A stretch of 64,000 nucleotides of DNA, taken from positions 172,694,395-172,758,394 of the forward strand of contig JAPWDM010000001.1 of the NCBI GenBank assembly GCA_035578155.1, given 5' to 3'. A program made the position numbers and the translations under genes. A model generated the notes under the pieces. That model saw nothing but the letters and a program-made list of their open reading frames with translations, did no database searches and was not told the DNA's origin. This DNA is from Brachynemurus nebulosus. Taxonomy: Eukaryota > Arthropoda > Insecta > Neuroptera > Myrmeleontidae. This document shows, piece by piece, positions 22,769-36,000 of the stretch (position 1 is its first letter; the number at the start of each line of letters is the position of its first letter).

Positions 22769-22980
22769 ATGACGGATATTGTAGTCGGTGTGGAGGAAAT
22801 CGGTGCACAAATGCAACGATTATCCTGGGGTGATTATTTAGTTTTTGTTCTATTGTTATTTGTTTGTATTGGCGTTGGTATTTATTTTGGTTTCTTTCAC
22901 GTTGCGGAAAATGCACAAGATTATTTGGTTGGTGGACGTAATATGTCCACTTTTCCAGTTGCTATGTCCTTAGTGGCGAG
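22769..22980 (+). CDS. SLC5 exon 1 (aa 1-70)
   Basis: The ATG is in a good AAAATG context. The exon encodes the extracellular N-terminus, helix 1 (LVFVLLLFVCIGVGIYFGFF) and the YLVGGRNMSTFPVAMSLVA motif. Donor GTATGT; two bases carry over. Confidence 0.93.
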
Positions 22981-25900
22981 GTATGTAAAATTGCAATTTA
23001 AATATTTTGTGTGATATGTATATGTTAATTAACTGGTTTGGAATTCCTGGCTTAACTATGAAAATATGCTTTTGAAAATTCTGTAATATAAAAACCAGGG
23101 GTATAGGTTTGGAATTAAAAAAAAATTATAATTTAATCTCTGAGTATTTAAAAATACTTAGGTACCTAAAACTCTGATTAACCTTTTCCTGGGAAATTTC
23201 TTAAAGTTATACAGAGAATATACTTCACTGTTTGGCCAAAGGTTTTCGAAAAATTGATGATGTTTGAAACCTAAATATAATATTTTTGAATGTTTTCTTT
23301 AAGAAGGAAATTATAATTCATTAAATTATTTGCCTTATATTAATATTTTTGCTTTGTTTCTTTTCGTAAAAAATTTACCTGCCACTTTCTCACCAAGATT
23401 TTTTTGTGCTTGACTAATTTCAATGTGTTAAAAGCTATATAGCGTATTTTTAATTGGCAATTTTGACTAAAATCAAGATAAAAAATATTTTAGTAATTTT
23501 CGCTAATTTTCCATTTACAGTTTTATATCCGGCGTTTCACTGTTAGGTACTCCCACAGAAATATACATTTATGGTATTCAGTATATTTATATCGTGGGCG
23601 GAATTTTTTTAATGGCTTATGTGATGGCTACGGTATATGTACCAGTTTTTCACGAATTAAAACTAACTTCGACGTATGAGGTAAAAATTTTATTTAACAT
23701 TGACCCATACATATTGCTGGCTTAATGGTATACTGTCCTAATTTAGAAAAATTAAACAAAAATTGTCAATATTATGCTAAAAACGTTCATTTTTTCGAAA
23801 AAGAGATGGCTAGGTTTACGTGAACTTAGTCGTCCTTTGAATAAAATAAGTGTTTTGATAATTTATTTATAATATGCAGAATTAGTTGTAAATTTGATGC
23901 AAAATTCCAAGGTCTCATCAAAAAATATACAAAATATTTCAAAAATGTTGTGTATATATTTTCCATTTTAATTATGTTGTAAAATATGTAAAGGTAAATG
24001 GTGGAAGTGCTGATGATTAAATTAATAACCCCTTTTTAACGTTCTGCGCAACACACGCACTTCCATACTTTAAATTATCAGAAACTTTTTTTTACGAGTA
24101 GCACATCCAGATGTAACACACACTTTCAAAACAATTTCAGATGTCTTTGTTCAAAAATTAAAGAAAATATTTCTTCGAATCATATAAATTTTGTAATTTT
24201 TGAACAAAGAAATCTTTTTAAGAGTGCATATTTTCTATCTAATAATTTTTTACGTAAATTTAAACTTTTTTTGGAACGGCTAACTTTATTGAGCGGATTT
24301 AGTTCTCGTTGTAAATACTCACAATGGGGAATTTGACTAATTTTGGGAAATATTTTAAAACACACATATTTATGTATTATGCATGTATACGTTTTTAATT
24401 TTTAAAAATAATGCCGAAAATTGTTAGAAAAAATTATTTTAGTATTTGTTCACAAAATTTGCGCGAAAACGTTTACTAGCTGTCAGTTACGTCACATTCT
24501 CTAGATAGCAACAGGTGTCCTGTAACTAAGAAAAAAATGTTTATTTTTCCTGTAACTAGGGAAAGAAATTGTTTATTTTAAAAAAAAAATTAATTAAATT
24601 TTGGTTAATTTCCATAGTTATTTTTGCTAACCGGAAATTAAGTAGCGACACTAGTGGTGATAGTGTTGAAATATAAGAGAAAGCAACGTCACAGCCCGTT
24701 TCTGCTTACGTGGATTTTAGCTAAAAAATTATTTTTTTTAAATCAAATAATAATAGTTAAGATGAATTAGTATAATAAATTGCTGTCTTTTATTATAAAT
24801 TTTCATTAAAATTTGTTTTAATTGCTTTTCTTTGATACTGTTAAATACCCCATTAGCTGGCATTATAAACGGTCTCTGTGAATAGTTTACTCAAATTTGA
24901 CACATTAAGGATTAGATCAGACCCCGAGTTGGTCTAGAGGTTAGGAACTCCGCTTCTTGTCTGGTAGATCATGAGTTCGAAACCAACCGGGGGAGATACG
25001 TCATCTTTATTACCAAGCCTCTCATCTATCAATAGCCATTCCTACATCTAACTTCAATAGTACTACTATATCAATGGTGCATATGATCTTAGTTGTCGCG
25101 CACCTAATCAATAGAAAAAAAAAAGGATTAGGTCAATTTACCATTAAACAGATATCTGATAATAAATATGTCATAAATTGGATTGTAATAAATTAAAGTC
25201 ATATTGAAATTTTATTTCAGTATTTAGAAAGAAGATTTGACAAAAAATTGCGATTGTTAGGATCATTGTTATTTTCTATAAGCATTGTAAGTATATGACA
25301 ATAATACAATAATAGTAAGTATATTATTTACAGTCGACTCTCGTTAATTCAAACCTGCGACAATTCGAACCGCTCTATAATTCAAAGTTATCATGAGTTC
25401 CCTACAAAATCTCTTTATATTTCGAATTAAATCAATACATTTTTATGAACTTGGTAATTCGAACGAAAAAATCATTGCTACGTAACAAAACGACGCGTTA
25501 ATTCGAGCTCATCGGCGTCAAACACTCGACAATTCAAAGTTGCAGAGAGAAAGAGACAGAATGATTGTAAGTGGTGATGGGAATAATCGAATGATTTCAA
25601 TAATCGATTATTTTTAATCGAGTGATTTTAATAATCGATTAATCATTCGATCATTTTTATCGATTATTTTCATTCGATTATTTTTGTCGATTATTTTCAT
25701 CGACTATGTTTCATTCGATTATTATTATCAATTATTTTCTTTCGATTATTTCTAACTGTTATTTATCGATTATTTTTATCGGTTATATTATTCAGTTATT
25801 GAGATGAGATAAAAAAATAAATTTCAATTTTGTAATTTTTCGGAATCCTTGTATTGTTATTTTTATTTTCAAATTCAAACCTATAATACAATATTGTTTA

Positions 25901-28900
25901 CTTGTATGAACCATACAACTGTAATTCACTTTTCAGTTCCTTTGTTTTTAGGTGGTTTATTGGTGGTAATCTATTTTTTATAATATTAATGTCCATTAGA
26001 GATTAAACCATTACCAATTACAGTATTATCGGTTTTTCCATTTTAACAGTCGGCACTTTAACATGTTGATGGTCATAATCTATAATGACGAAACACCCCA
26101 CTAGCACAGTATTTTGACAACTAATACACTTTATATATAGAATTCTTGACGCAGTACAGCGTTGTGTCATAGTTAGTTAGGTTTTACTTGACGGTGGACT
26201 GTTGTCTGTTTTCAGTAGATATGGACGACCCACTAGATAATAATTATTACCTGATATTTTGTAGGATTACTTAAAAGAATCGAATTTTCTTTTATTTCGA
26301 GATATTTTTTAAAACTGTTCGATTGAAAAATAATCGAATGATTTTTTGATATCTCGAGATATTTTTTTAAAATCATTCGAATAAAAAATAATCGAATAAT
26401 TTTATTATATCTCGAGATATCTCGATATATTTTAATAATCGAATGATCGATTATTTTTCATTCGATTATGCCCATCACTAATTGTAAGTACGTTTTGAGA
26501 CAAGTTCAAACTTGTACATATCACCGTACACGAGCCTTTGTTTTTGTTATTGTCGAATCATTTGATATTTTAAACATTCGATAATTCGTAATATTTTAAG
26601 AGTCCCTTGAGTTTCGAATTAACGAGAGTCGGCTGTAGGTATATTACTTAACCAGGACCGTAAGTGCTATTTTTGTGATCTCGAATGCAATTTGAAAATC
26701 CAAGTCTGAAAACCAAAGTTTCTTAGCATCTACGACAACAAAAATAAACTTACAGGCCGAGTACGAGTAAGTTATTGTTTCAACCAAAAAAATTCTGAAT
26801 AAATTTAAAAAAGGGAATAAAAAATACTCAAGTTTATTAAAAAAATTTAATAAAAATGAATGGTAGGCGTAACTATTTCAGTAGAAAAATCCTAGGAAGA
26901 TAAGTAAACCTTTATGACTTAATGACTTTTTTGTAACTATAGTAATCCGAAAATAGAATGGCAAATGTTTACGCATCGAATTACCTGCTATGTCAACGCC
27001 AACTAACGACTTAAGTGATTGAAAAATTAAGCATATTAATAGGAACTCGTAAATTATTCTCATTATGTTTTTAACTGTGATGAGTCAATTACTTCTTTAT
27101 AATTTTAATATAAAAAATTACCAAAAAAATTGCTTTTCTAATATTTTTTGCTAATATTTTTTGTAGATGAATTGGTTACCAATTGTAATTTATGTTCCTG
27201 CGCTGGCATTTAATCAAGGTAATGGTTATATAATATTTGCAAAATTGTAGAGTAAATTTCAAAAGTGTGGTATTCAGATGAACTTTTTCTCTCACAATTA
27301 CAGTAACTGGAATTAATATTCACATAATCACACCAATCGTTTGTATTGTTTGTATATTTTACACATGTGTGGTGAGTAAAAATTTAAATTGAACATTAAA
27401 AAAAAATTAAGATTGTAAGTTTTGACTTGTGTTGTTTTCAACCTTTAAATCATTAAACTTCAGTTGTTGTTTTCCAGAAAATACTTATTTAGGTAGTTTT
27501 GTTATCCTAAGGTCAAAAAATTTTTGTTTTGTCCTGAGCGTTCAAAATTCTATAGCTACGACCCAATGCTGGATTTACACTAGAAGCACGTGGGGCTAGT
27601 ATCCAGGGCGACAAAATTTGGAACACAATGTGCCAGTTTGCTTTTTCTTGCTTGTCACTTATTTTTCCTAGGAAAAAATTAAAAAGTTATCAAGGAATGT
27701 TTTCTTTTGTTCGTCCCCCATTTTTTTTATGGAAAAGTTGATGTGATTTTTTCCAGGGGCGGCATTTTTCACGGTGTCCAGAGTGTCACTTAGGCTAAAT
27801 CGGGTCCTGCTACAACCCCAGTACATGTTATGTATGATTTTTGGTTAGGTACTCTAAGGAAATAACTAGATAGATTAAATAAAACTATTTTTTTCTACAT
27901 TACGGAACAAAGGATAATAATATTAAAAAATCTGAAGATATTGAAAATTTAAATCTTGACATCATTGGTAATCGTTACTTCCAGTGATATAACGTGACGT
28001 TATAAACAAACTTAAATTTGGTTATCAATAATCCCCGTGGTATCTAACGGGTTAAATGAAATTTAAATTTAGAAGTAGGGTAAAAGCCCCGATTGTGGAA
28101 CACTATTTTTAGGTATTTCATCAAACTTGCTTACAAAAATTAATAAATGAATTAAACACCCATTTTTTTTTCTTAATAAGCATGAAACCAAGTTTTTTTA
28201 ATCCAATGAATATGTTTTTAAGAAAATATAACCCAAAAATTTTGATTTATTAATGTTTTGTTTTATAATTTGTTGACATCTATAAAAAAACGGACAGAAA
28301 ATATTAACACCCTTTAAAAATCAGCACATTGACACCTAAAAAAGAACACGTATGTACGAACATGAGATACATCAGATACATCTTTTGCCATCTTTTCACT
28401 CTATGACATAGAGTGACATCTAGTAGTAAATAGAATGTCAAATTAAAAAATATAGAATGGTTTAAATATTCGATAAAATAAACGACCAAAATCACAGAAT
28501 ATACCAAAATACCACAGAAAAATACTATATTTTGTTTCGCCATCTATGTATTTTGGTAAAGTTCTAATCAATTCTAAACCTTCTAAAGTAACTTATCAAA
28601 ATGGCGACAATTTTTCATTATTAATAAAATTTTGCAACTTTAAATCAATATTTTTTTATTTATCAATTGACGATACGCTCCGAAATAAAAAAAATATTAA
28701 AAATTTTACGATTTTAAAGCAGTAAGTAAATATTTTAGACTCAAAAAGAAATTAAAACTATTTATAATATAAATTTTTAGTTATTTTACGTACATGATTT
28801 TAGTTAAATACACAGGTTATATGTGTACTCAAAGAAATACACATATATATAAATTACATTTAAACCGAATAAAAAGATGATTTAGCTCTTATAATCTCTT

Positions 28901-31278
28901 AACTGGACTAATAAAAATTATTTGTATAGTTTTATTGCGCTAACTTCGAAAATTAACTGGAAAATGTTGAAATTTATAAGGCATGTGTTTCTATAAATAA
29001 GCATTGATCAAACGCAAAAGAGACACATTTAGCAAAAACTGTTTAATTTATATACGTATTTCTTTAATTAAGTAAAGAAACATTAAATGTGAGATGAATT
29101 TAAATTGAAAAACAATCATTCTATTAATAATAATTTTTGTTATCAGACGTTTCTTTCAGAAATAACTTCATTAAGATATAAATGTCAAAACTGTTTTTCT
29201 ACTGGATCGCGTTCCACAAACGGGGCTTTTACCCTAAACATCTTTTGATGTTCCACAACCTTGCAATTTTATTAAAATTGAAGGACTCTTAGACACTTTT
29301 ATTTATATGAGAGTTGAGTTAGTCGTGATAAAATAAAAAAATTATTTTAATCTTTAAAATAAGTCGTAGATTAGATACATTGTACGCCTGTCTAATTGCC
29401 CAATTAGACTGTCAATCTTAATTATTATATAACTATAGTATAACTTTATTACATCTATAATTGAATTAGAAATAAAAAAAGATCTAATAATAATTTTTTG
29501 CGACTATAAAGTGGTTAAGAAATAGTATATTGTGCAATAAGTGCGCGAAATTGTCGATTGCCTACGAAAGCGAAGTTGAGCGCACGAACGTAGTGAGTGC
29601 GCTCATTCGCTTGAGTGGGCAATCGACAATCCCGCACGAGTTGCGCATACTATTTTTTATTACGAATTTCACATACTTTTTTCTATTATTATTACTATTT
29701 TTGACATTTTTATTACTTTTTAAAATAATATTTTTAAGTGTTCGTCTTTTTTTTTCTGAATTAATTATTGTTTAAATTACTTTGTTGGTGGTTTCTATAG
29801 AAATAATTATGAAATATTTATTAAATGAAAAATCAAGAGGCGGCTTTGCGTGTTTTGATTAAATTTTGCGTGTTTTATTGTCAATTTGCGTGTGGAAAGT
29901 TACTTTCCGCACGCAAAAAAGTATGTGGGAAGAGTACAGTGGGCAAACAGCTATTTTGCGTACAGAAATCTGTGCGCCAAGTTAGTACTTCTCCCGCATG
30001 AGTAATAAAAAATAATTATTTGGATTCTAGGGTGGATTACGTGCTGTAGTATGGACGGATGTTATCCAGTCAGCAGTTATGTATGGATCGATGTTATTGG
30101 TGATTGTTAAAGGGACAATCGATATTGGTGGTTTTCAAGTTGTCTGGAATCGAAATTTAGCCAGTGGCCGCATTGAATTACCTGAGTATGTGTAACCCTT
30201 TCACGATTTTTCATTTATACCTCATCAAGCACTGCGATACTGTTCGTTCCCATGACGTATACATACCTTGATTCTAGTATTCGTTTTGGTTTGCAATTTC
30301 GCCCTTTTTGAATTTGTATTTATTGTAATACACTTTAATACTTAGGTCAGAGTAAATAAAAATAAATAGTTATTTTCATACCTAAGGTAACGGGCCTAGT
30401 TTCTGACCTTTTAAGAATGACGGCTGAGGTTAAACGACAGTAATAAATATAAGTTTCAACTTAAGAGACAATTAATAATTTTATCAACTAGTTTATGGCT
30501 TTCAAAATAAAGCCATACAAGTAAAATAATTATTTGAATTGAATTAATAATTTAAATTAATGTTTTAAAAATTGACAAAAAGGACCCAGTTTCTGACCTT
30601 CAAAATTTCTCATGTGACAGTTTCTGACCCTGACAGTGACCTAGTTTCTGATTCTTAAATTTAAAAATACAGTTTTTTAAAATTTAATTTATAAATAATT
30701 TTTTATTGATAAAAATGAATGTTTAATGTTATATACGTTATGAAAAATAACAAAAACTAATCGAAGATAACTATAAATAACAAAATAACTAACAAAAACT
30801 GGTTAGAATTTAATTGGGCCATACCACTTTAGAAGTGAGCCTAGTAATTGACCCTCATATTTCAATAATAAAAATCATTCTAAGGTATTTTATAAATATT
30901 TTAAAATAAATTTTAAACAAATATTAACCTGCTCATATATTTTTAATTAAGTTTTCATACTTACATGATGAATACTGCACAGATCAAAATGAGTACTTTG
31001 TAACATAAACTGTTAAGAAACTACCAAAAAAATAGTGTTTACACACATTTTAAACTTAAAAATTTTTTTTTATTTAGTTAATATATTCTAAACTTTTTAA
31101 ATTGCTGTTCATTAGACACAGAATAGATTACTTTAAATTAAGAATTTATTTTTTTAGTCGAATTTTCTCCGAAAAATTAGACTTATACAGTCTATACGAT
31201 AAGAGCTGCGAGAGGCGAGACCAGGGGCGCTATCCGTTTTCGGACCCGTAGAACACGATTATGTAAAAAAAAAAGATG

Positions 31279-31353
<75 letters not shown>

Positions 31354-32987
31354 CCCGCAACCTTTTAATATGTGTAGGGCCCCCCTATGGAAGTTAAGAG
31401 ATGAAATTTGGTAAGTGGGGCTTATTCCGATGCACAACAATACTATCAAAGTGGGGTCAAATTTTGGGCAAATTTTTTTTCGGACCCGACCTTTAAGGGG
31501 GTGGTGGGGGGCGGAAAAGCAATAAAACTTTTCCAAACCGGTTTTAAATAATGTTTCGGTCAATTATCTACAACATATCCAAAATTCAGCTTCCTAGGAT
31601 GATATGGTGGGAGTAGAGGGGGGAAAAACGATTTTCGCTGGATCTAACAGGCCCCCAGCCCCCCAGAATTAACGTAGAGGGTTGAAATTTGGTGTGTTGA
31701 TAAAGTTCGTACCTAGGTTGTGCTTTTTGGAGGTTTTAATATTTTACCCCCACCCCCCTCATTTTTAAGCTACAATTTCATGCATTTTCGACGTTTTCGA
31801 AGTTTGTACCACTCGCACAGGTCACCCGAATAAACCTAGAGGGCTGAAATTTTGTATTCGGATTGAGTTAGTATCAAGGGGGTGCCTTTTGGGGGTCTCG
31901 ACTTTTAACTCCTACCCCCACCATTTTTATACCCAAAAGAACATGATTTTTCTTGTTTTTTAACAGTTTCGTTCGGGTCAAAATCTCCCCAAATAAACCT
32001 AGAGGGCTGAAATTTGGTGTACAGGTTAAGCTAATAGCCAGACACTGTTTTTTGGAGGTTTCAACTTTTAACCCTTACCCCCACGATTTTTACGCCAATA
32101 TTTCCTTAATTTTTTTGCTTGTTTTCTAACACGTCTAGAGACTCCATAAGGAAACCTAGAGGGCTGAAATTTTGTACGTGTATTCAGTTGGTATCCAGCT
32201 AGTACCTTGTATAGAGTCCACATCACTTTTCCCCCCACTTCTCCCATTTTTACATCGGAATTGAATGCTATTGTTAAATGTGTTGTAAAAGCATTATGTT
32301 TATTCTAAATACAAGTAGGCGAATAGTAATTTTAAAAAATTTAAAAAAAAGTGAACTTACTTTTATGACAAATGAAATACATACATATTAAGTAATTTAA
32401 AAATGTTATTAAAGTCACTGTTTATTTATAAATTAGGAATTTTGGATTTTTAGTATTTATAAAATAGAAATTTTGGATTTTTTTGGAAAGAAAAAATATC
32501 TTTATAAAGGCCTTCCAGTTTACTATTTAAGGTCTTTTTTTAATTTTTAAAACTAAAACATAAAGGCAATTAGCGGATAAACATGGGCAGGAATGTCCTC
32601 GTACGAATTGTGTTGGCTTTTTTTCTGCTACCTGTTTTCGGCACAAAATTGAAATTTACTGAGATACAGCCCTTAAATACTTAAAACCTTTTTTTAAAGC
32701 CTCGATCAGCCGAACACTCATCACCAGTTTTGAAACCAACAAAATGACAATTCGGTTGTAGACTTTCAATCACATTTCGCTTGTAGACATTCAATACCGA
32801 AGATGAAGGGGAAAATTCGACTACCGTGATGGGGCCCCGCTGCTCACGGCGTTTTTTTCTTATTAGTCGAATTTTCTCCGAAAAATTAGACTTATACAGT
32901 CTATACGATAAGAGCTGCGAGAGGCGAGACCAGGGGCGCTATCCGTTTTCGGACCCGTAGAACACGATTATGTAAAAAAAAAAGATG

Positions 32988-33064
<77 letters not shown>

Positions 33065-36000
33065 CCCGCAACCTTTTAATATGTGTAGGGCCCCCCTATG
33101 GAAGTTAAGAGATGAAATTTGGTAAGTGGGGCTTATTCCGATGCACAACAATACTATCAAAGTGGGGTCAAATTTTGGGCAAATTTTTTTTCGGACCCGA
33201 CCTTTAAGGGGGTGGTGGGGGGCGGAAAAGCAATAAAACTTTTCCAAACCGGTTTTAAATAATGTTTCGGTCAATTATCTACAACATATCCAAAATTCAG
33301 CTTCCTAGGATGATATGGTGGGAGTAGAGGGGGGAAAAAACGATTTTCGCTGGATCTAACAGGCCCCCAGCCCCCCAGAACTAACGTAGAGGGTTGAAAT
33401 TTGGTGTGTTGATAAAGTTAGTACCTAGGTTGTGCTTTTTGGAGGTTTTAATATTTTACCCCCACCCCCCTCATTTTTAAGCTACAATTTCATGCATTTT
33501 CGACGTTTTCGAAGTTTGTACCACTCGCACAGGTCACCCGAATAAACCTAGAGGGCTGAAATTTTGTATTCGGATTGAGTTAGTATCAAGGGGGTGCCTT
33601 TTGGGGGTCTCGACTTTTAACCCCTACCCCCACCATTTTTATACCCAAAAGAACATGATTTTTCTTGTTTTTTAACAGTTTCGTTCGGGTCAAAATCTCC
33701 CCAAATAAACCTAGAGGGCTGAAATTTGGGGTACAGGTTAAGCTAATAGCCAGACACTGTTTTTTGGAGGTTTCAACTTTTAACCCTTACCCCCACGATT
33801 TTTACGCCAATATTTCCTTAATTTTTTTGCTTGTTTTCTAACACGTCTAGAGACTCCATAAGGAAACCTAGAGGGCTGAAATTTTGTACGTGTAGTCAGT
33901 TAGTATCCAGCTAGTACCTTGTAGGGAGCCGCATCACTTTTCCCCCCACTTCTCCCATTTTTACATCGGAATTGAATGCTATTGTTAAATGTGTTTTAAA
34001 AGCATTATGTTTATTCTAAATACAAGTAGGCGAATAGTAATTTTAAAAAATTTAAAAAAAAGTGAACTTACTTTTATGACAAATGAAATACATACATATT
34101 AAGTAATTTAAAAATGTTATTAAAGTCACTGTTTATTTATAAATTAGGAATTTTGGTTTTTAGTCGAATTTTCTCCGAAAAATTAGACTTATACAGTCTA
34201 TACGATAAGAGCTGCGAGAGGCGAGACCAGGGGCGCTATCCGTTTTCGGACCCGTAGAACACGATTATGTAAAAAAAAAAGATGTCTGATATATATATAT
34301 ATATATATATATATTTTCCCGCAACCTTTTAATATGTGTAGGGCCCCCCTATGGAAGTTAAGAGATGAAATTTGGTAAGTGGGGCTTATTCCGATGCACA
34401 ACAATACTATCAAAGTGGGGTCAAATTTTGGGCAAATATTTTTTCGGACCCGACCTTTAAGGGGGTCGTGGGGGGCTGAAAAGCAATAAAACTTTTTCAA
34501 ACCGGTTTTAAATAATGTTTCGATCAATTATCTACAACATATCCAAAATTCAGCTTCCTAGGATGATATGGTGGGAGTAGAGGGGGGAAAAACGATTTTC
34601 GCTGGATCTAACAGGCCCCCAGCCCCCCAGAATTAACGTAGAGGGTTGAAATTTGGTGTGTTGATAAAGTTCGTACCTAGGTTGTGCTTTTTGGAGGTTT
34701 TAATATTTTACCCCCACCCCCCTCATTTTTAAACTACAATTTCATGCATTTTCGACGTTTTCGAAGTTTGTACCACTCGCACAGGTCACCCGAATAAACC
34801 TAGAGGGCTGAAATTTTGTATTCGGATTGAGTTAGTATCAAGGGGGTGCCTTTTGGGGGTCTCGACTTTTAACCCCTACCCCCACCATTTTTATACCCAA
34901 AAGAACATGATTTTTCTTGTTTTTTAACAGTTTCGTTCGGGTCAAAATCTCCCCAAATAAACCTAGAGGGCTAAAATTTGGTGTACAGGTTAAGCTAATA
35001 GCCAGACACTGATTTTTGGAGGTTTTAACTTTTAACCCTTACCCCCACGATTTTGACGGCAATATTTCCTTAATTTTTTTGCTTGTTTTCTAACACGTCT
35101 AGAGACTCCATAAGGAAACCTAGAGGGCTGAAATTTTGTACGTGTATTCAGTTAGTATCCAGCTAGTACCTTGTAGGGAGTCCGCATCACTTTTCCCCCC
35201 ACTTCTCCCATTTTTACATCGGAATTGAATGCTATTGTTAAATGTGTTTTAAAAGCATTATGTTTATTCTAAATACAAGTAGGCGAATAGTAATTTTAAA
35301 AAATTTAAAAAAAAGTGAATACAATTTTTTAACAAATGAAATACATACATATTAAGTAATTTGCAAATGTTATTAAAGTCACTGTTTATTTATTAATTTA
35401 ATTATTATTTAGGAATTTTGGATTTTTATTATTTAGAAAATAGAAATTTTGGATTTTTTTGGAAAGAAAAAATATCTTCATAAAAGCCTTCCAGTTTACT
35501 ATTTAAGTTCCTTTTTTAATATTTAAAAGTAAAACACAAAGGCAATTGGCGGATAAGCATGGATAGAAATGCCCTCGTACGAATTGTGTTGGCTTTTTTC
35601 CTGTTAACTTCTATCGGCACAAAATTGAAATTTACTGAGATTCAGCCCTTAAAAACTTAAAATCTTTTTATAAAGCCCCGATCAACCGGACACTCATTAT
35701 CAGTTTTGAAACCACCAAAATTACAAATCGCTTGTGGACTTTCAATTATATTTCGCTTGTAGACACTCAATACCGAAGAAATAATTTTTTATTTTTTATT
35801 TTTTTTATTTTTTATTTTTTTTTTTTTTTGAAAGAAAAAATATCTTTATAAAGGCCTTCCAGTTTACTATTTAAGGTCCTTTTTTATTAATATTTAAAAC
35901 TAAAACATAAAGGCAATTAGCGGATAAACATGGGCAGGAATGCCCTCGTACGAATTGTGTTGGTTTTTGTTCTGCTACCTGTTTTCGGCACAAAATTGAA

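Noticed and set aside
31192..34527. Three similar minus-strand ORFs (MTETLFKTGLEKFYCF...)
   Set aside because: They lie wholly in the HINE-like units and run through (AT)n as Tyr-Ile repeats. They repeat only because the element repeats; no protein family features.
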